A stretch of 54,038 bases of DNA, taken from positions 1 through 54,038 of the forward strand of contig CAZFVY010000042.1 of assembly GCA_964522665.1 (NCBI GenBank), in the 5' to 3' direction. The notes under the pieces are model-generated. The model made no database searches, had not been told where the DNA came from, and was given only the letters and a program-made list of their open reading frames with translations. Shown here piece after piece: positions 35,744 through 44,900 of this stretch. The translations under genes were made by a program, and so were the position numbers. Each line of letters begins with the position of its first letter. Position 1 is the stretch's first letter. The DNA comes from CAZFVY01 sp964522665. GTDB taxonomy: Bacteria; Verrucomicrobiota; Verrucomicrobiia; Limisphaerales; CAZFVY01.

Positions 35744-36100
35744 TTAAGGGCAGCAGCCGCCCCGTTGGCGCAACTCGCGCGCCCGGACGCCATCCCGGCG
35801 CAACTCCGCGACCTCCGTGAAGCAATTCGCGAGGCACTCCAGCAGCTTCCGGTGGAAGGCGTTCCGGGCGGGCGCCAGCGTGTAAAAGGTCCAGAGACCC
35901 GCGCGCCGCGTCACGACCAACTCAGCCCGCCGCAAATAGGCCAAGTGGCGTGAGGCGGTCGGCTGCGGCACGTCGATGATCCGCACGAGATCACCCACGC
36001 ACCACTCGCCCTCGCGCAGCAAGTGCAGAATTCTCAGCCGTGTGCGGTCGGAGAAGGCCCGGAAGAGCGCGTCCGCGCCGCGGTTGGATTTCGCCGCCAT
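35744..36100 (-). CDS. ArsR family transcriptional regulator
   Basis: 118 residues of winged-helix ArsR/SmtB type: ALFRAFSDRTRLRILHLL, then GEWCVGDLVRIIDVPQPTAS (recognition helix) and RHLAYLRRAELVVTRRAG. The position equivalent to the ArsR metal site (ELCVCDL in the family) reads EWCVGDL, with only one Cys; a terminal GGCC adds two more. Metal or thiol sensing is possible, not shown. Regulators of this form often act on neighbours, but the flanking genes (msrB, sigma factor) face other ways. Confidence 0.88.
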   Translation of the reverse strand: MAAKSNRGADALFRAFSDRTRLRILHLLREGEWCVGDLVRIIDVPQPTASRHLAYLRRAELVVTRRAGLWTFYTLAPARNAFHRKLLECLANCFTEVAELRRDGVRARELRQRGGCCP

Positions 36101-36225
36101 GATTCACCGGAGGATAAGGGAAGGCCCGCGGATGTCGAGGCGACAGACCCGCCTTGAGGCCGAAAACGCCCGCGCGCAACCACTCGCCCGCGATGATACG
36201 AGCGCGGCAGGTGATTGGCCCGGGC

Positions 36226-37710
36226 CTATTGACTATCTGGCGGCGCGACCGGTTCGCCGTGGAAAACGCCTCGCGCGTCGAATTGGCCGCCGTGGATGAA
36301 CTGGGTAAGTGAAAGTTCCGGCTGGCCGGTGTTTTGGATTTTGGCGACCCAGACCAACGCCTTCCAGTCGTCGCCCATACGTTGGAAGACGCGGCGGCCG
36401 AGCATCGTCCCGCCGTCGGCCATCGTCACTTTTTCGGTCACCTCGACCAAGCCATCGACGATCGGCTTGACGGCCGTGACGTAATAGCCTTTCCGGGTAT
36501 CCGACCAGTCCGGAGTCGGCACGAATTGGCGGCGCCACAGCTCGAGGACTCCGGGATCAACTCCGGCGGGGACGGCCAGCGCCTGCATGAATCGATCCCG
36601 TTGGCCGCGGGACTGCGCCCACAACATGGTTTCCAAAGCGGCGGCGGGCGAGCCGAACCCGACGTCCCGCCAGTCGGCAGGCTGCTTCAAAACAGTGGCT
36701 TCGTCCGGCGCATTCCCGGACTCCGCGGCGATCGCGGCGCGATTCGGCTTCAACGCGCCGACCTCTCGGCGCAGCCGCGTGGCTTCGTCCCGCAAGCGCA
36801 GTAGTTCGACGTGTTCGGCGCGCTGCCGCTCCAATTGGTCCACCTCGACTAACTTGGCCACGGCCGAAGAACCGCTCGGCTCGCCGGCTGAGTCGGCGAG
36901 GCGTTGGCGCCAGGCCCGGTTTTCTTCCTCGAGCCGAAGCGCCGTCTGCCGCTGCCAAGCCAGCGGAACGCCCGCCGCGACAATCGCGAGCGACGCGGCG
37001 GCGATTTTCAATTTGGTCATGCTCATAAGCTTGGCGGTTAGGAGCGCGGCGAAACCGCCGCCGCCGGTCGCGGCGAAGGCCGACTGGGCCAGCGTGGCGG
37101 CCAGGCTGGCGGGGACGGCCTCGACGGCATGGGCGCCCAGCAGCGCGGCGAGCGCGCCCGCGGTCGTCGTGACGCCGCGGCGGGCGAGCAATTGGCGGAG
37201 CTTTTCGGTCGCCCGGGCGACGCGGCGGTGGGCTCCACTTTCGCCACAGCCGAGCGCGGCGCCGATTTCCTTGAGATTGCGGCGCTCGAAATGACGCAGT
37301 AGGAGCGCTTCGCGGTCGGCACGGGCCAGCGAATTCAGGGCGTCGTCGAGCGCCGGGCCAAGGCTGGCCCAATCCGGCGCGGGATCAAGGTCGAGCGCGT
37401 TCATTTCAAACGCCGCAAGTTCGCGCGCGCGGCGGCGGCGCTCGGCGCGGCGGGCTTGGGCCGCGGCGTAGTGGACCGCGCGATGGAGCCAGGCGGCGAG
37501 GATGACATTCGCCGGAAGCCGGGTCGCCTTGCGCGCGAGGGCGGTGAACACCGTTTGGGCGATCTCCTGGGCCAGGAGGTGGTCGCCGTTGACCTGCCGT
37601 CGGGCCGCCGCATAGACCAAGCCCGCGTGCCGCGCCACCAACTCGGTGAAGGCGGCCTCGGAACGTTCGGCGGCGTAGCGCCGCAGCAATTGCGCGTCAT
37701 CGGGCATCAT
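36226..37710 (-). CDS. ECF RNA polymerase sigma factor with membrane-anchored C-terminal extension
   Basis: 494 residues, more than twice a typical ECF sigma factor. Region 2 spans about 19-64 (AFTELVARHAGLVYAAARRQ, LAQEIAQTVFTALAR) and region 4 about 125-180 (LARADREALLLRHFERRNLK, EIGAALGCGESGAHRRVARA). After an Ala/Thr-rich linker comes a membrane segment (LKIAAASLAIVAAGVPLAW, about 235-253), a coiled coil (about 258-325) and a 150-residue extracytoplasmic domain (TRKGYYVTAVKPIVDGLVEV). Such sigma factors with fused sensor-like tails are known in Planctomycetota and Verrucomicrobiota. No separate anti-sigma gene is adjacent. The extension may do that job. Confidence 0.9.
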   Translation of the reverse strand: MMPDDAQLLRRYAAERSEAAFTELVARHAGLVYAAARRQVNGDHLLAQEIAQTVFTALARKATRLPANVILAAWLHRAVHYAAAQARRAERRRRARELAAFEMNALDLDPAPDWASLGPALDDALNSLARADREALLLRHFERRNLKEIGAALGCGESGAHRRVARATEKLRQLLARRGVTTTAGALAALLGAHAVEAVPASLAATLAQSAFAATGGGGFAALLTAKLMSMTKLKIAAASLAIVAAGVPLAWQRQTALRLEEENRAWRQRLADSAGEPSGSSAVAKLVEVDQLERQRAEHVELLRLRDEATRLRREVGALKPNRAAIAAESGNAPDEATVLKQPADWRDVGFGSPAAALETMLWAQSRGQRDRFMQALAVPAGVDPGVLELWRRQFVPTPDWSDTRKGYYVTAVKPIVDGLVEVTEKVTMADGGTMLGRRVFQRMGDDWKALVWVAKIQNTGQPELSLTQFIHGGQFDARGVFHGEPVAPPDSQ

Positions 37711-37763
37711 CGCTTTACTATAGCTACCGCCGGCCGGCCGCGAAACTTGACGGGAGCGCTCAT

Positions 37764-38212
37764 TTATTTTTGCAGGAATTTTAATACCGCTTCAACGCGC
37801 GAGTGGACGTCGATTTTCTCAAAAATGTTCTTGACGTGGCCATGCGCCGTCCACGGGCTGATGCGGAGCGCGCGGGCGATCTCATTGTCCACGCAACCCC
37901 GGCTCAGCAGGTTGAGGATGCCCTGTTCACGCGGCGTCAGGCGGGCCATGCTCGGCGCGGGATCCACGGCGGCGAGCAACTCAACGGCTTTCTGAAAATA
38001 ATCCCGCGTCCAGCGCGACAGGTTCGCGGCGTTGAGCGCGTCCGTTCCCGGCGAGTGGATTGTTCGACCAGCGCATCGCGCGGGTAACGCTTGAACGCGG
38101 CGGTCCAGCCTTTCGTCAAAATAAGCCGGTAAATCGCCGCCGCCTGGCGCGCGGCCCGGTCTTCGTCCGGGGCGGCCAGCGGGAAATAGTGGCTGCTGCC
38201 GCCGGCGGACAA
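37764..38212 (-). pseudogene. Truncated, frameshifted LuxR-type HTH protein
   Basis: The C-terminal part is a clear LuxR/NarL helix-turn-helix (LTPREQGILNLLSRGCVDNE, then IARALRISPWTAHGHVKNIF and SRVEAVLKFL). Upstream, one frame gives SRWTRDYFQKAVELLAAVD and a different frame gives AARQAAAIYRLILTKGWTAA then FKRYPRDALVEQ. The two meet at a one-base shift near 38070. The N-terminus stops at about 38212, where sequence from another gene begins on the opposite strand. Start codon choices all give incomplete proteins. A short functional HTH product from an internal start is possible. Confidence 0.6.
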
Positions 38213-38504
38213 TCAAGCGAAGGTCCGCTTCCGCTTCACCGAAACCGGAACCGACGGTTGGTATTGGGGCATCGATAATTTTGGCCTCTACTCGATCCCG
38301 CCGAAGGTGACGCAACCGAAGTTGAGCGTCGCTCGATCCGGCGCCAGTGTGATCCTTTCGTGGGACGCGACCGTTACCGGCCACACGTTGCAATCGGCGG
38401 ACGATCTGAAAACGCCGGCGTGGACCGCCGTCGCGGGAGTGACGGGAAACTCGATCACGCTCACCGCCTCGGGCGGGGCGAAATTCTATCGATTGGAGAA
38501 ATAA
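38190..38504 (+). pseudogene. C-terminal remnant of an exported Verrucomicrobiota repeat protein
   Basis: The frame opens after a TAG (38187-38189) with no credible start and reads DNQAKVRFRFTETGTDGWYW then GIDNFGLYSI, a segment typical of the end of a jelly-roll-like domain. It then gives LQSADDLKTPAWTAVAG and FYRLEK at the stop. The last part resembles the C-terminal module of the giant protein (IQSSTDLKSWIPV ... FFRV). The N-terminal bulk of the gene is missing, replaced by the LuxR remnant on the other strand. Confidence 0.65.
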
Positions 38505-38521
38505 CTGTTCAAATGTGGCGG

Positions 38522-38568
38522 CCGCGCGCCGGTTCCCCTCGGCCGGTCCGTGGGGAATAGGCGCGCGG
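38522..38568. terminator. Hairpin between convergent genes
   Basis: CCGCGCGCC (38522-38530) pairs with GGCGCGCGG (38560-38568), and inside it TTCCCC (38533-38538) pairs with GGGGAA (38552-38557). It begins immediately after the ClC gene stop codon and about 20 bases after the remnant on the plus strand. There is no T run, so a rho-independent role is likely but not certain. Confidence 0.5.
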
Positions 38569-40329
38569 CTACGACTCGTCGGAACCTTTGGCGACAGCGA
38601 GTTCCGCGCGCAAGAGATCGTGGAGCGTGACGACGCCGACGAGGCGGCCCTCGCGGCTGACGATCACGACGAATAGCATGCTCGAATCGATCAGCAGCCG
38701 CTGCAATTCGCCGATCGTCCGGTTGGGCAGGCAGGTGACGGCCGCTTCCGGTTTAACCGGCTGGCCGGCCGAGAGCGCCGCCTCGGCCCCCTCGCGAGTC
38801 AAGACCCCGGTGACACGCCCGTCTTGCGTCACCGGAAAACGGCGATAAGGGTGGGCGCGCATCAATTCGCGGACGACGTCGGGCGCCAGATCGGTGGCGC
38901 TGACGGGCTGGAAGTTCGCCACCGCGGAAACCGGTAAAAGTTGCCAGCTATGCATGTCGCGCGGCGGGATCACGTGCTCCAAATGGTGGCCGTCCTGCTC
39001 GAGTAACGCGTCGTAGAGATTCTCGCTCGTCAGGCGGCGGGCGACCGCCTGGCTCACCAGGGCGCCGAGCATGAGCGCCGGGACCAGCGCGAATTCGTGC
39101 GTCATCTCAAACACGATTAAGATCCCCGTTACCGGCGCCCGCACGACCGCCCCGAGGCAGCCGCTCATGCCAACCACCGCCAGGATGGTCTGATCCGCGG
39201 CGCTCAAATGAAATGGCCCGGCCGCCAGGTCACCAATGAGGATCCCGCACATCCCGCCAAAGAACAGCGTCGGCGAGAACACGCCGCCGCAACCGCCCAG
39301 CCCGTAACAAGCCACCGTGGCGGCCAGTTTCGTCGCGAGCAGAAACGCCGCCAGCTTCCAGGTCAGTTGGCCGTTGATGCCGGCGCTCAGATCGTCGTAA
39401 CCCAGACTGAAGACGCCCAGCAAGCCGGTGGCGGCGAACACCGAGATGCCAAGCAGCCAGGTGATCAACGCGCCCACGCTCGGCAGCAGCCAGGGAGGTA
39501 TTCTGACCAATTGCGCCCGTTCCCGGCGCAGCCGCAGGGTGAGCTTCTGAAACGCCGCGCCGGCGACCGCCGCCAACGCCGCGACGACCGGCGTCAGCAG
39601 ATAAACCGGCCAGGCCGGCGACGTGATGCTGCCGAGGCGGAACGCCGGTTGCTTGCCCACCAACCCATGCACGACCAGCGCGCCAATGACCGACGCCAAC
39701 AGCACGCTGCCAAGCCAGCGGCTGTTCAAATCCTCGATAATCTCCTCCAGAACGAACGTCACCGCGGCCAGCGGCGTATTGAAGGCCGCCGCCAGACCCG
39801 CCGCCGCGCCCGCCGCGGTCGCCGGCCGGCGATTCTGTTTCGGTTCGCCCAGCCAGCCGGCGAGATTCGAGGCCAGGCCGCCCGCGAGGTAAACACTCGG
39901 TCCTTCCCGCCCGAGGCTGCTGCCGCCGCCGATCGCCAGCGCCCCGGCGCAGAATTTCACCCACACCGCGCGCCACGGAACCAGGCCGAAATCCTTCCAG
40001 TAAGCCAGCTTCAACTGTGGAATGCCGCTGCCCGCCGCCTCCCGGCAATAGCTCGTCATCAGCCGCCCCGAAATCATCGCGCTGCCGACGATAACGGCGA
40101 AACTTCCGACGATGAATACGCCCAGTGAATGCCCCGCGAGCGCGAGCAACGTGCCGGAGTAAACACGATTGATCGCCAGCTGAAACGCCACTGCCCCGAC
40201 CCCGGCGGCCAATCCGACCAGGCTGGTCAAGGCGATGGCGCGCGCGCGGGGAGGGAGTTTCCGAAACTGATGGATAAACCAACTACCGGTCACGTCCGGC
40301 AATATCCCTGAACCCAGCGCAGGATTCAA
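38569..40329 (-). CDS. ClC family chloride channel/antiporter with CBS domains
   Basis: 586 residues. Selectivity-filter motifs are present: GSGIPQLK, GREGP (gating Glu) and GGVFSPTLF. The residue equivalent to the proton-pathway Glu occurs in FVLEEIIEDL, so Cl-/H+ antiport is more likely than a channel. About ten to twelve membrane segments are followed by a C-terminal CBS pair (RRFPVTQDGRVTGVLTREGA; FVVIVSREGRLVGVVTLHDL), which usually binds nucleotides and regulates transport. The start is taken at 40329. A few residues downstream would also fit. The stop lies next to a strong hairpin. Confidence 0.93.
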   Translation of the reverse strand: MNPALGSGILPDVTGSWFIHQFRKLPPRARAIALTSLVGLAAGVGAVAFQLAINRVYSGTLLALAGHSLGVFIVGSFAVIVGSAMISGRLMTSYCREAAGSGIPQLKLAYWKDFGLVPWRAVWVKFCAGALAIGGGSSLGREGPSVYLAGGLASNLAGWLGEPKQNRRPATAAGAAAGLAAAFNTPLAAVTFVLEEIIEDLNSRWLGSVLLASVIGALVVHGLVGKQPAFRLGSITSPAWPVYLLTPVVAALAAVAGAAFQKLTLRLRRERAQLVRIPPWLLPSVGALITWLLGISVFAATGLLGVFSLGYDDLSAGINGQLTWKLAAFLLATKLAATVACYGLGGCGGVFSPTLFFGGMCGILIGDLAAGPFHLSAADQTILAVVGMSGCLGAVVRAPVTGILIVFEMTHEFALVPALMLGALVSQAVARRLTSENLYDALLEQDGHHLEHVIPPRDMHSWQLLPVSAVANFQPVSATDLAPDVVRELMRAHPYRRFPVTQDGRVTGVLTREGAEAALSAGQPVKPEAAVTCLPNRTIGELQRLLIDSSMLFVVIVSREGRLVGVVTLHDLLRAELAVAKGSDES

Positions 40330-40341
40330 TCAGGATACGTG

Positions 40342-40440
40342 GCGAGCAAAATCATCGGTGGCAAAATCATGGGAAGGGATTTAAGCGCCGCCGACCGCAT
40401 GAGCTTATTCTTCATGATTTTGCCACCCATGATTTTGCCA
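40342..40440. repeat. MITE-like element with terminal TGGCAAAATCAT repeats, copy A
   Basis: Left end: GCAAAATCAT, six bases, GGCAAAATCAT (40345-40370). Right end, inverted: ATGATTTTGCC, three bases, ATGATTTTGCCA (40414-40440). The 99-bp unit contains no gene. A second, 173-bp unit with the same ends lies at 47626-47798. Confidence 0.7.
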
Positions 40441-40521
40441 TGAATCTGGCGGCCGCGGGAGCGCGGCGGTTTTCTAGCGTCATGGAATTGGTCCCATGCA
40501 ATTGGCCTGGTTTGTCAATTT

Positions 40522-41988
40522 TCAGGCCACCAGTTCGGTGAGCAGGGAGCGCGCGGTTTGCATCACGCTGGTCCAGTCGCACGGTTTGGTTTGCCGGATC
40601 AGCCGCATGGTGGGGTACCACGGGCTGTCCTTCCGGCCGAGGAGCCACCGCCAGTCGGGCGCGTAGGGCAGGAGCAGCCAGACCGGTTTGCCCAGCGCGC
40701 CGGCGAGGTGGGCGACCGCGGTATCGACGCAAATCACCAGTTCCAATTGGGCGATCGCCGCCGCGGTGGCGGTAAAATCGGTGAGCCGCGGGCTGAGATC
40801 GATCAACCGTTCGGAAGGGGCGAAGCGGCTCCAATCGGCCGCGCGTTCGCCGGTTTGCAGGCTATAGAAAACGACGCCGGGAACCTCCAGCAGCGGCTTC
40901 AACTCCGGGGCGGGCAGCGAGCGCTGGCGGTCGTTCTTGTGGCCGGGGTTGCCGGCCCAAACCAGCCCGACGCCCAGGCGGCTGCCGATCACGCGCGGCA
41001 GCGGCAGCGCGGCGGCGGCCGGCGGGCGCAGGTACGGCGTCGCGTTGGGAATGGTCGCCAGCGTCGTCCCCAACGCCAGGGGCAGACTCAGCAGTGGTAT
41101 CTGCGCATCGAACGGCGGCAACGGCCGGCCGCGCTCCACGATCTGACTGACGCCCGGCGCCGACGCGAGAATCCCCGTGAGCGCGGGCTGGCACTCCAGG
41201 ACGACGCTTCCGCCGCGCGCGGCGGCGAGACCGAGGTAACGGACGAATTGAAACGCGTCGCCAAATCCCTGCTCGGTATAGACGAACAGCGTCCGCCCCG
41301 CCAATTCTTCGCCGTTCCAGCGCGGTTGCTGGAAGAGGCGGCGTTTTGGCGCCATTTCCTCGGTTTGCCAGCGCCATTCGTTTTCGACCCAGCCGGAAAG
41401 GAGGTCGCCGGAGAGCAGCAGCGCGAAGGCCAGATCCCGGTGGGCTTCGGGCATCTGCGGGTGGCGGGCGACGGTCAGGCGCAGCATCGCGAGCGCTTCG
41501 GTGAGGCGGCCCGCGTCCCGCAAGGTGTTCGCGAGGTTGAGCTGGGTCCGGGGGTCGGCCGGGTTCAATTCGAGAGCGCGCCGATACGCCGCGGCCGCGC
41601 GATCCAAATCACCCTCCGCCTTGATCGCGTTGCCGAGGTTCAGATGCGGGCCGGCGGAATCGGGCCGCAACCGCACCGCGGTCTGCGCGGCGGCGACGGC
41701 GCCCGGAATGTCGCCCACCGTCTTGAGGGCCGCCGAGTAATTGTTCCAGGCGTCGAAGAAATCGGGCGCCAACTCGAGCGCCCGGCGATACGCGCCGAGG
41801 GCGTCGGGCAGGCGATTCAAGTGATGCCAGGCCAAAGCGGCGTTGTAATACCAGACCGGATTGCCCGGATGCAGGCGAAGCGCGGCTTCAAATTGACCCG
41901 CGGCTTCGGCCAGGAGGCCGGCCGCGGCCAGTCGCAACGCTTCCTGATGGTGCGCGGTGGCCTGGGCGAGAGGTTCGGAAGGAGGCAT
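40522..41988 (-). CDS. TPR protein with GT9-like glycosyltransferase domain
   Basis: An ATG at 41988 gives 488 residues; the open frame continues upstream but overlaps the preceding gene. Residues 1-215 are six or so tetratricopeptide repeats (AAGQFEAALRLHPGNPVWYY, NLGNAIKAEGDLDRAAAAYR). After an ENEWRW segment comes a transferase-like domain: GRTLFVYTEQGFGDAFQFVR, RLGVGLVWAGNPGHKND, VVFYSLQTG and ICVDTAVAHLAGALGKPVWL, which resemble heptosyltransferase-type (GT9/GT-B) folds. It starts 2 bases after the stop of the upstream fused homologue. The closest sequence is the second half of that neighbour. Target protein or glycan unknown. Confidence 0.85.
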   Translation of the reverse strand: MPPSEPLAQATAHHQEALRLAAAGLLAEAAGQFEAALRLHPGNPVWYYNAALAWHHLNRLPDALGAYRRALELAPDFFDAWNNYSAALKTVGDIPGAVAAAQTAVRLRPDSAGPHLNLGNAIKAEGDLDRAAAAYRRALELNPADPRTQLNLANTLRDAGRLTEALAMLRLTVARHPQMPEAHRDLAFALLLSGDLLSGWVENEWRWQTEEMAPKRRLFQQPRWNGEELAGRTLFVYTEQGFGDAFQFVRYLGLAAARGGSVVLECQPALTGILASAPGVSQIVERGRPLPPFDAQIPLLSLPLALGTTLATIPNATPYLRPPAAAALPLPRVIGSRLGVGLVWAGNPGHKNDRQRSLPAPELKPLLEVPGVVFYSLQTGERAADWSRFAPSERLIDLSPRLTDFTATAAAIAQLELVICVDTAVAHLAGALGKPVWLLLPYAPDWRWLLGRKDSPWYPTMRLIRQTKPCDWTSVMQTARSLLTELVA

Positions 41989-41990
41989 AA

Positions 41991-44900
41991 TTACTTCAGC
42001 AGGGCGGCGAGGTCCCGCGCGAGGCGGGCGGCGACCGGCGCCCAATCGCCGGGCGCCGGCTGGCGGTACAGCCACGCGGTGGGGTACCAGGGTGAATCGT
42101 CGCGCCCCAGCAGCCAACGCCAGTCGGGAGCGAACGGCAGCAGAATCCACACTTGCTTCCCGAGCGCGCCCGCCAGGTGCGCCGGGGCGGTGTCGATGGT
42201 GATAATCAGGTCGAGCGCCTGCATGACGGCGGCGGTGGCGCCCAGGTCGGTCAACTGGCCGCTGAGATCGAACGGCCGCGGTCCGTCGGCCGTGGACCGC
42301 GCGTCGGCGGCCGCCTCGCCCACCTGCAAACTGAAGAACGCCGCGCCTTCCTGTCGGAGCAGCGGAGCCAGAAGCGCGAACGGGATCGGCCTTTGATCGC
42401 TGGGCTGGTTGCGCGAACCGCTCCAGACCAACCCGACCTTGAGCCGCGCGTTCGGCGTCGGCGGCAGGCTCCCCGTCGCGTTCGCGGGCGCGCGCAGATA
42501 GGGGACCCGGCCGGGAATCGTTTCGAGGGTCGTGCCGAACCGCAGCGGCAAGCTCAAGAGCGGACTCTGCCAATCGCAGCCGGGGTCCGGCTGGCCGCGG
42601 GCGACAACGGCGGCCACGCCCTCGGCGGTCTCCAGCAGCGTTAGGAGCGGCGCCGGACACTCAACGACGACCCGCGCGCCGCGCTGCGCCAGGGCGGCGG
42701 CGTAGCGGATGAATTGGATCGCGTCGCCCAGCCCTTGCTCCGCGTGGACGAGCACGGTCCGGCCGGCGAGCGGTTCGCCTTGCCAGAGCGGGGCCGGAAA
42801 TCCGCGCGGGGCGAAGATCGGGTTGCCGGTGCGCCAGCGGGCCTCATAATTGCGCCAGCCGGCCTCCAAGCGGCCGGAGAGCAACTGCGCGATGCCGAGA
42901 TTGAACGTGGCCTCGGGATGGTCTGGCCGGCCGGCCAGCGCGCGCTCGAAGCAAACGATCGCCGCGGCCGGGTCGCCCTCCGCCTGGCGGACGACGCCGA
43001 GGCTGGACCAAGCCTCGCTGACGTTCGGATTTTCCCGCACGACCTCCTCGAGCAGGCGCCGCGCTTCGGCGAACTCGCGGCGCATCGCCTTGACCGCGCC
43101 GAGATTCACGCGGCCCTTGAGGTGTCCCGGGTCGAGTCGCAGCAACCGCAGCAAATACTCCCCGGCTTCGTCGGGCTGGCGCGACTCCTTCAGGACGACG
43201 GCGAGATTCATCAGCGCGTCGGGATACGTGGGGCGAAGCTCAAGCGCCCGGCGGTAGTGGCCGAGCGCGGCCGGTTGGTCGCCGCTCTCGTGGGCCAGCA
43301 GGCCGAGATTGTAGTGCGCCTCCGGCAGGGCCGGATTCTGCTCCGCGGCGGTCCGGTAGCCGGCGGCGGCTTCAGTCCGGCGCCCGACGGCGTAAAAGGC
43401 GTTGCCCAGGTTGTAATGCGCCTCGGGAAACACGGGGCTTAGCGCGATCGCCCGCTGGTAGGCGGCGATCGCCTCGTCGAGGCGCCCCATTTCGAACCAG
43501 GTCAGCCCCAGGTCGTGGTGGGTGGCCGCGACGTTCGGGGCGACCGCGAGTGATTCCTGGAGCCGGCGCGCCGCCGCCTCGTGGCGGCCTCGCTGGCGCA
43601 ACGCGATGCCCGACAGCCGGAGCGCGTCGGCCTGGCGCGGCTCGTGTTCGATCACCCGCGCGTAGAGACGTTCCGCGTCGTCCAAGCGGCCCTGCTGATG
43701 GCAGGCGACGCCCTCGGTCAACCAGTTGACCCACATGATGGCCGACTTGGAAAGCCCCGCGGCGCTCCAGCTCGCGAGCGAGGCGCCGACGCGGCTGATC
43801 ACGCCGGCCCAATCACCCGGCTGGGTTTGGCGAAACAACGTCATCGTGGGATACCACGGGTTATCGGCGCGGTCGCGCAGCCAGCGCCAATCGGGGGCGA
43901 AAGACAAGAGCAGCCAGACCGGCTTGCCCAAGGCGCCCACGAGGTGGGCGACGGACGTATCGATGGTGAGGATCAAATCAAGTTGCTCGATTACCGCGGC
44001 GGTCGCGCCGAAATCGGTCAATCCCGCGCCGAGGTCCACCACGCGCCCGGCGGCCTCGGGCGCCGCGGCGTCGCGCGCGGCGTCGCCCTTCTGCAAACTG
44101 TAGAATTCCATGCCGTTCAGCCCGAGCAGCGGGAGCAGGCGGGCGAACGGAATCGGCCGGCGATCGTGTTCCTGGCTCAACGACCCGCTCCAGACCAGGC
44201 CGACCCGCAACGCGCGCGGGTTCGCGGGCGGCAGGCGCGGTCCGGCGTTCGCGGGCGCGCGCAGGTAGGGAACGCGGCGGGGGAGATTGGTGAAATCGGC
44301 GCGGTACAGGCGCGGCAAATCCATCAGTGGCGCGTGGACGTCGAAAATGACCTTCGCGGTCAACTGGGCCAAGACCGCCGTCACGCCCGGAGTCGAGCGG
44401 AGCAGCGTGACGAGCTCGGGCGGACACCAGAGCAGCACGCGGCCGCCCTGCGCGGCCGCCCATTCGACGAAGCGGACCGCCTGGATCGTTTCCCCGAAGC
44501 CCTGCTCCGTGTGCAGCAGCAGCGTGCGGCCGGCAAGCGGTTCACCCTGCCATTTCGGTTGCGTGAAATCGTGTTTCGGCGTGGTGTTGTTCTTGATGAG
44601 CCAGCGCCACTCGTATTCCTCCCAGGCCGCGGGGAAATCGCCGCGCAGCGCCTGGAGGTAGAACTTTTGCCAATGGACCTCGGCGTCCCGCGGATCGACC
44701 GCGAGCGCCCGCCGGTAGGCTTCCGCGGTCACGTCGAACTGGCCCAGGTCCTGGCTGACCATGCCAAAATAACGGAGCGCGTTAGGGTCCTGCGGATTCA
44801 GCTCGATCGTCTTCTGATGACAAGCCTGCGCCTCGCGCAACCGGCCCTGATGCTCGAGCGCCAGACCGAGGTTTTGCCAGGCGTCCGCGTAATTCGGCCG

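Noticed and set aside
41989..42660. N-terminal extension of the 40522-41988 gene into its neighbour
   Set aside because: The extension is a shadow of the upstream fused gene; the TPR protein starts cleanly at 41988.
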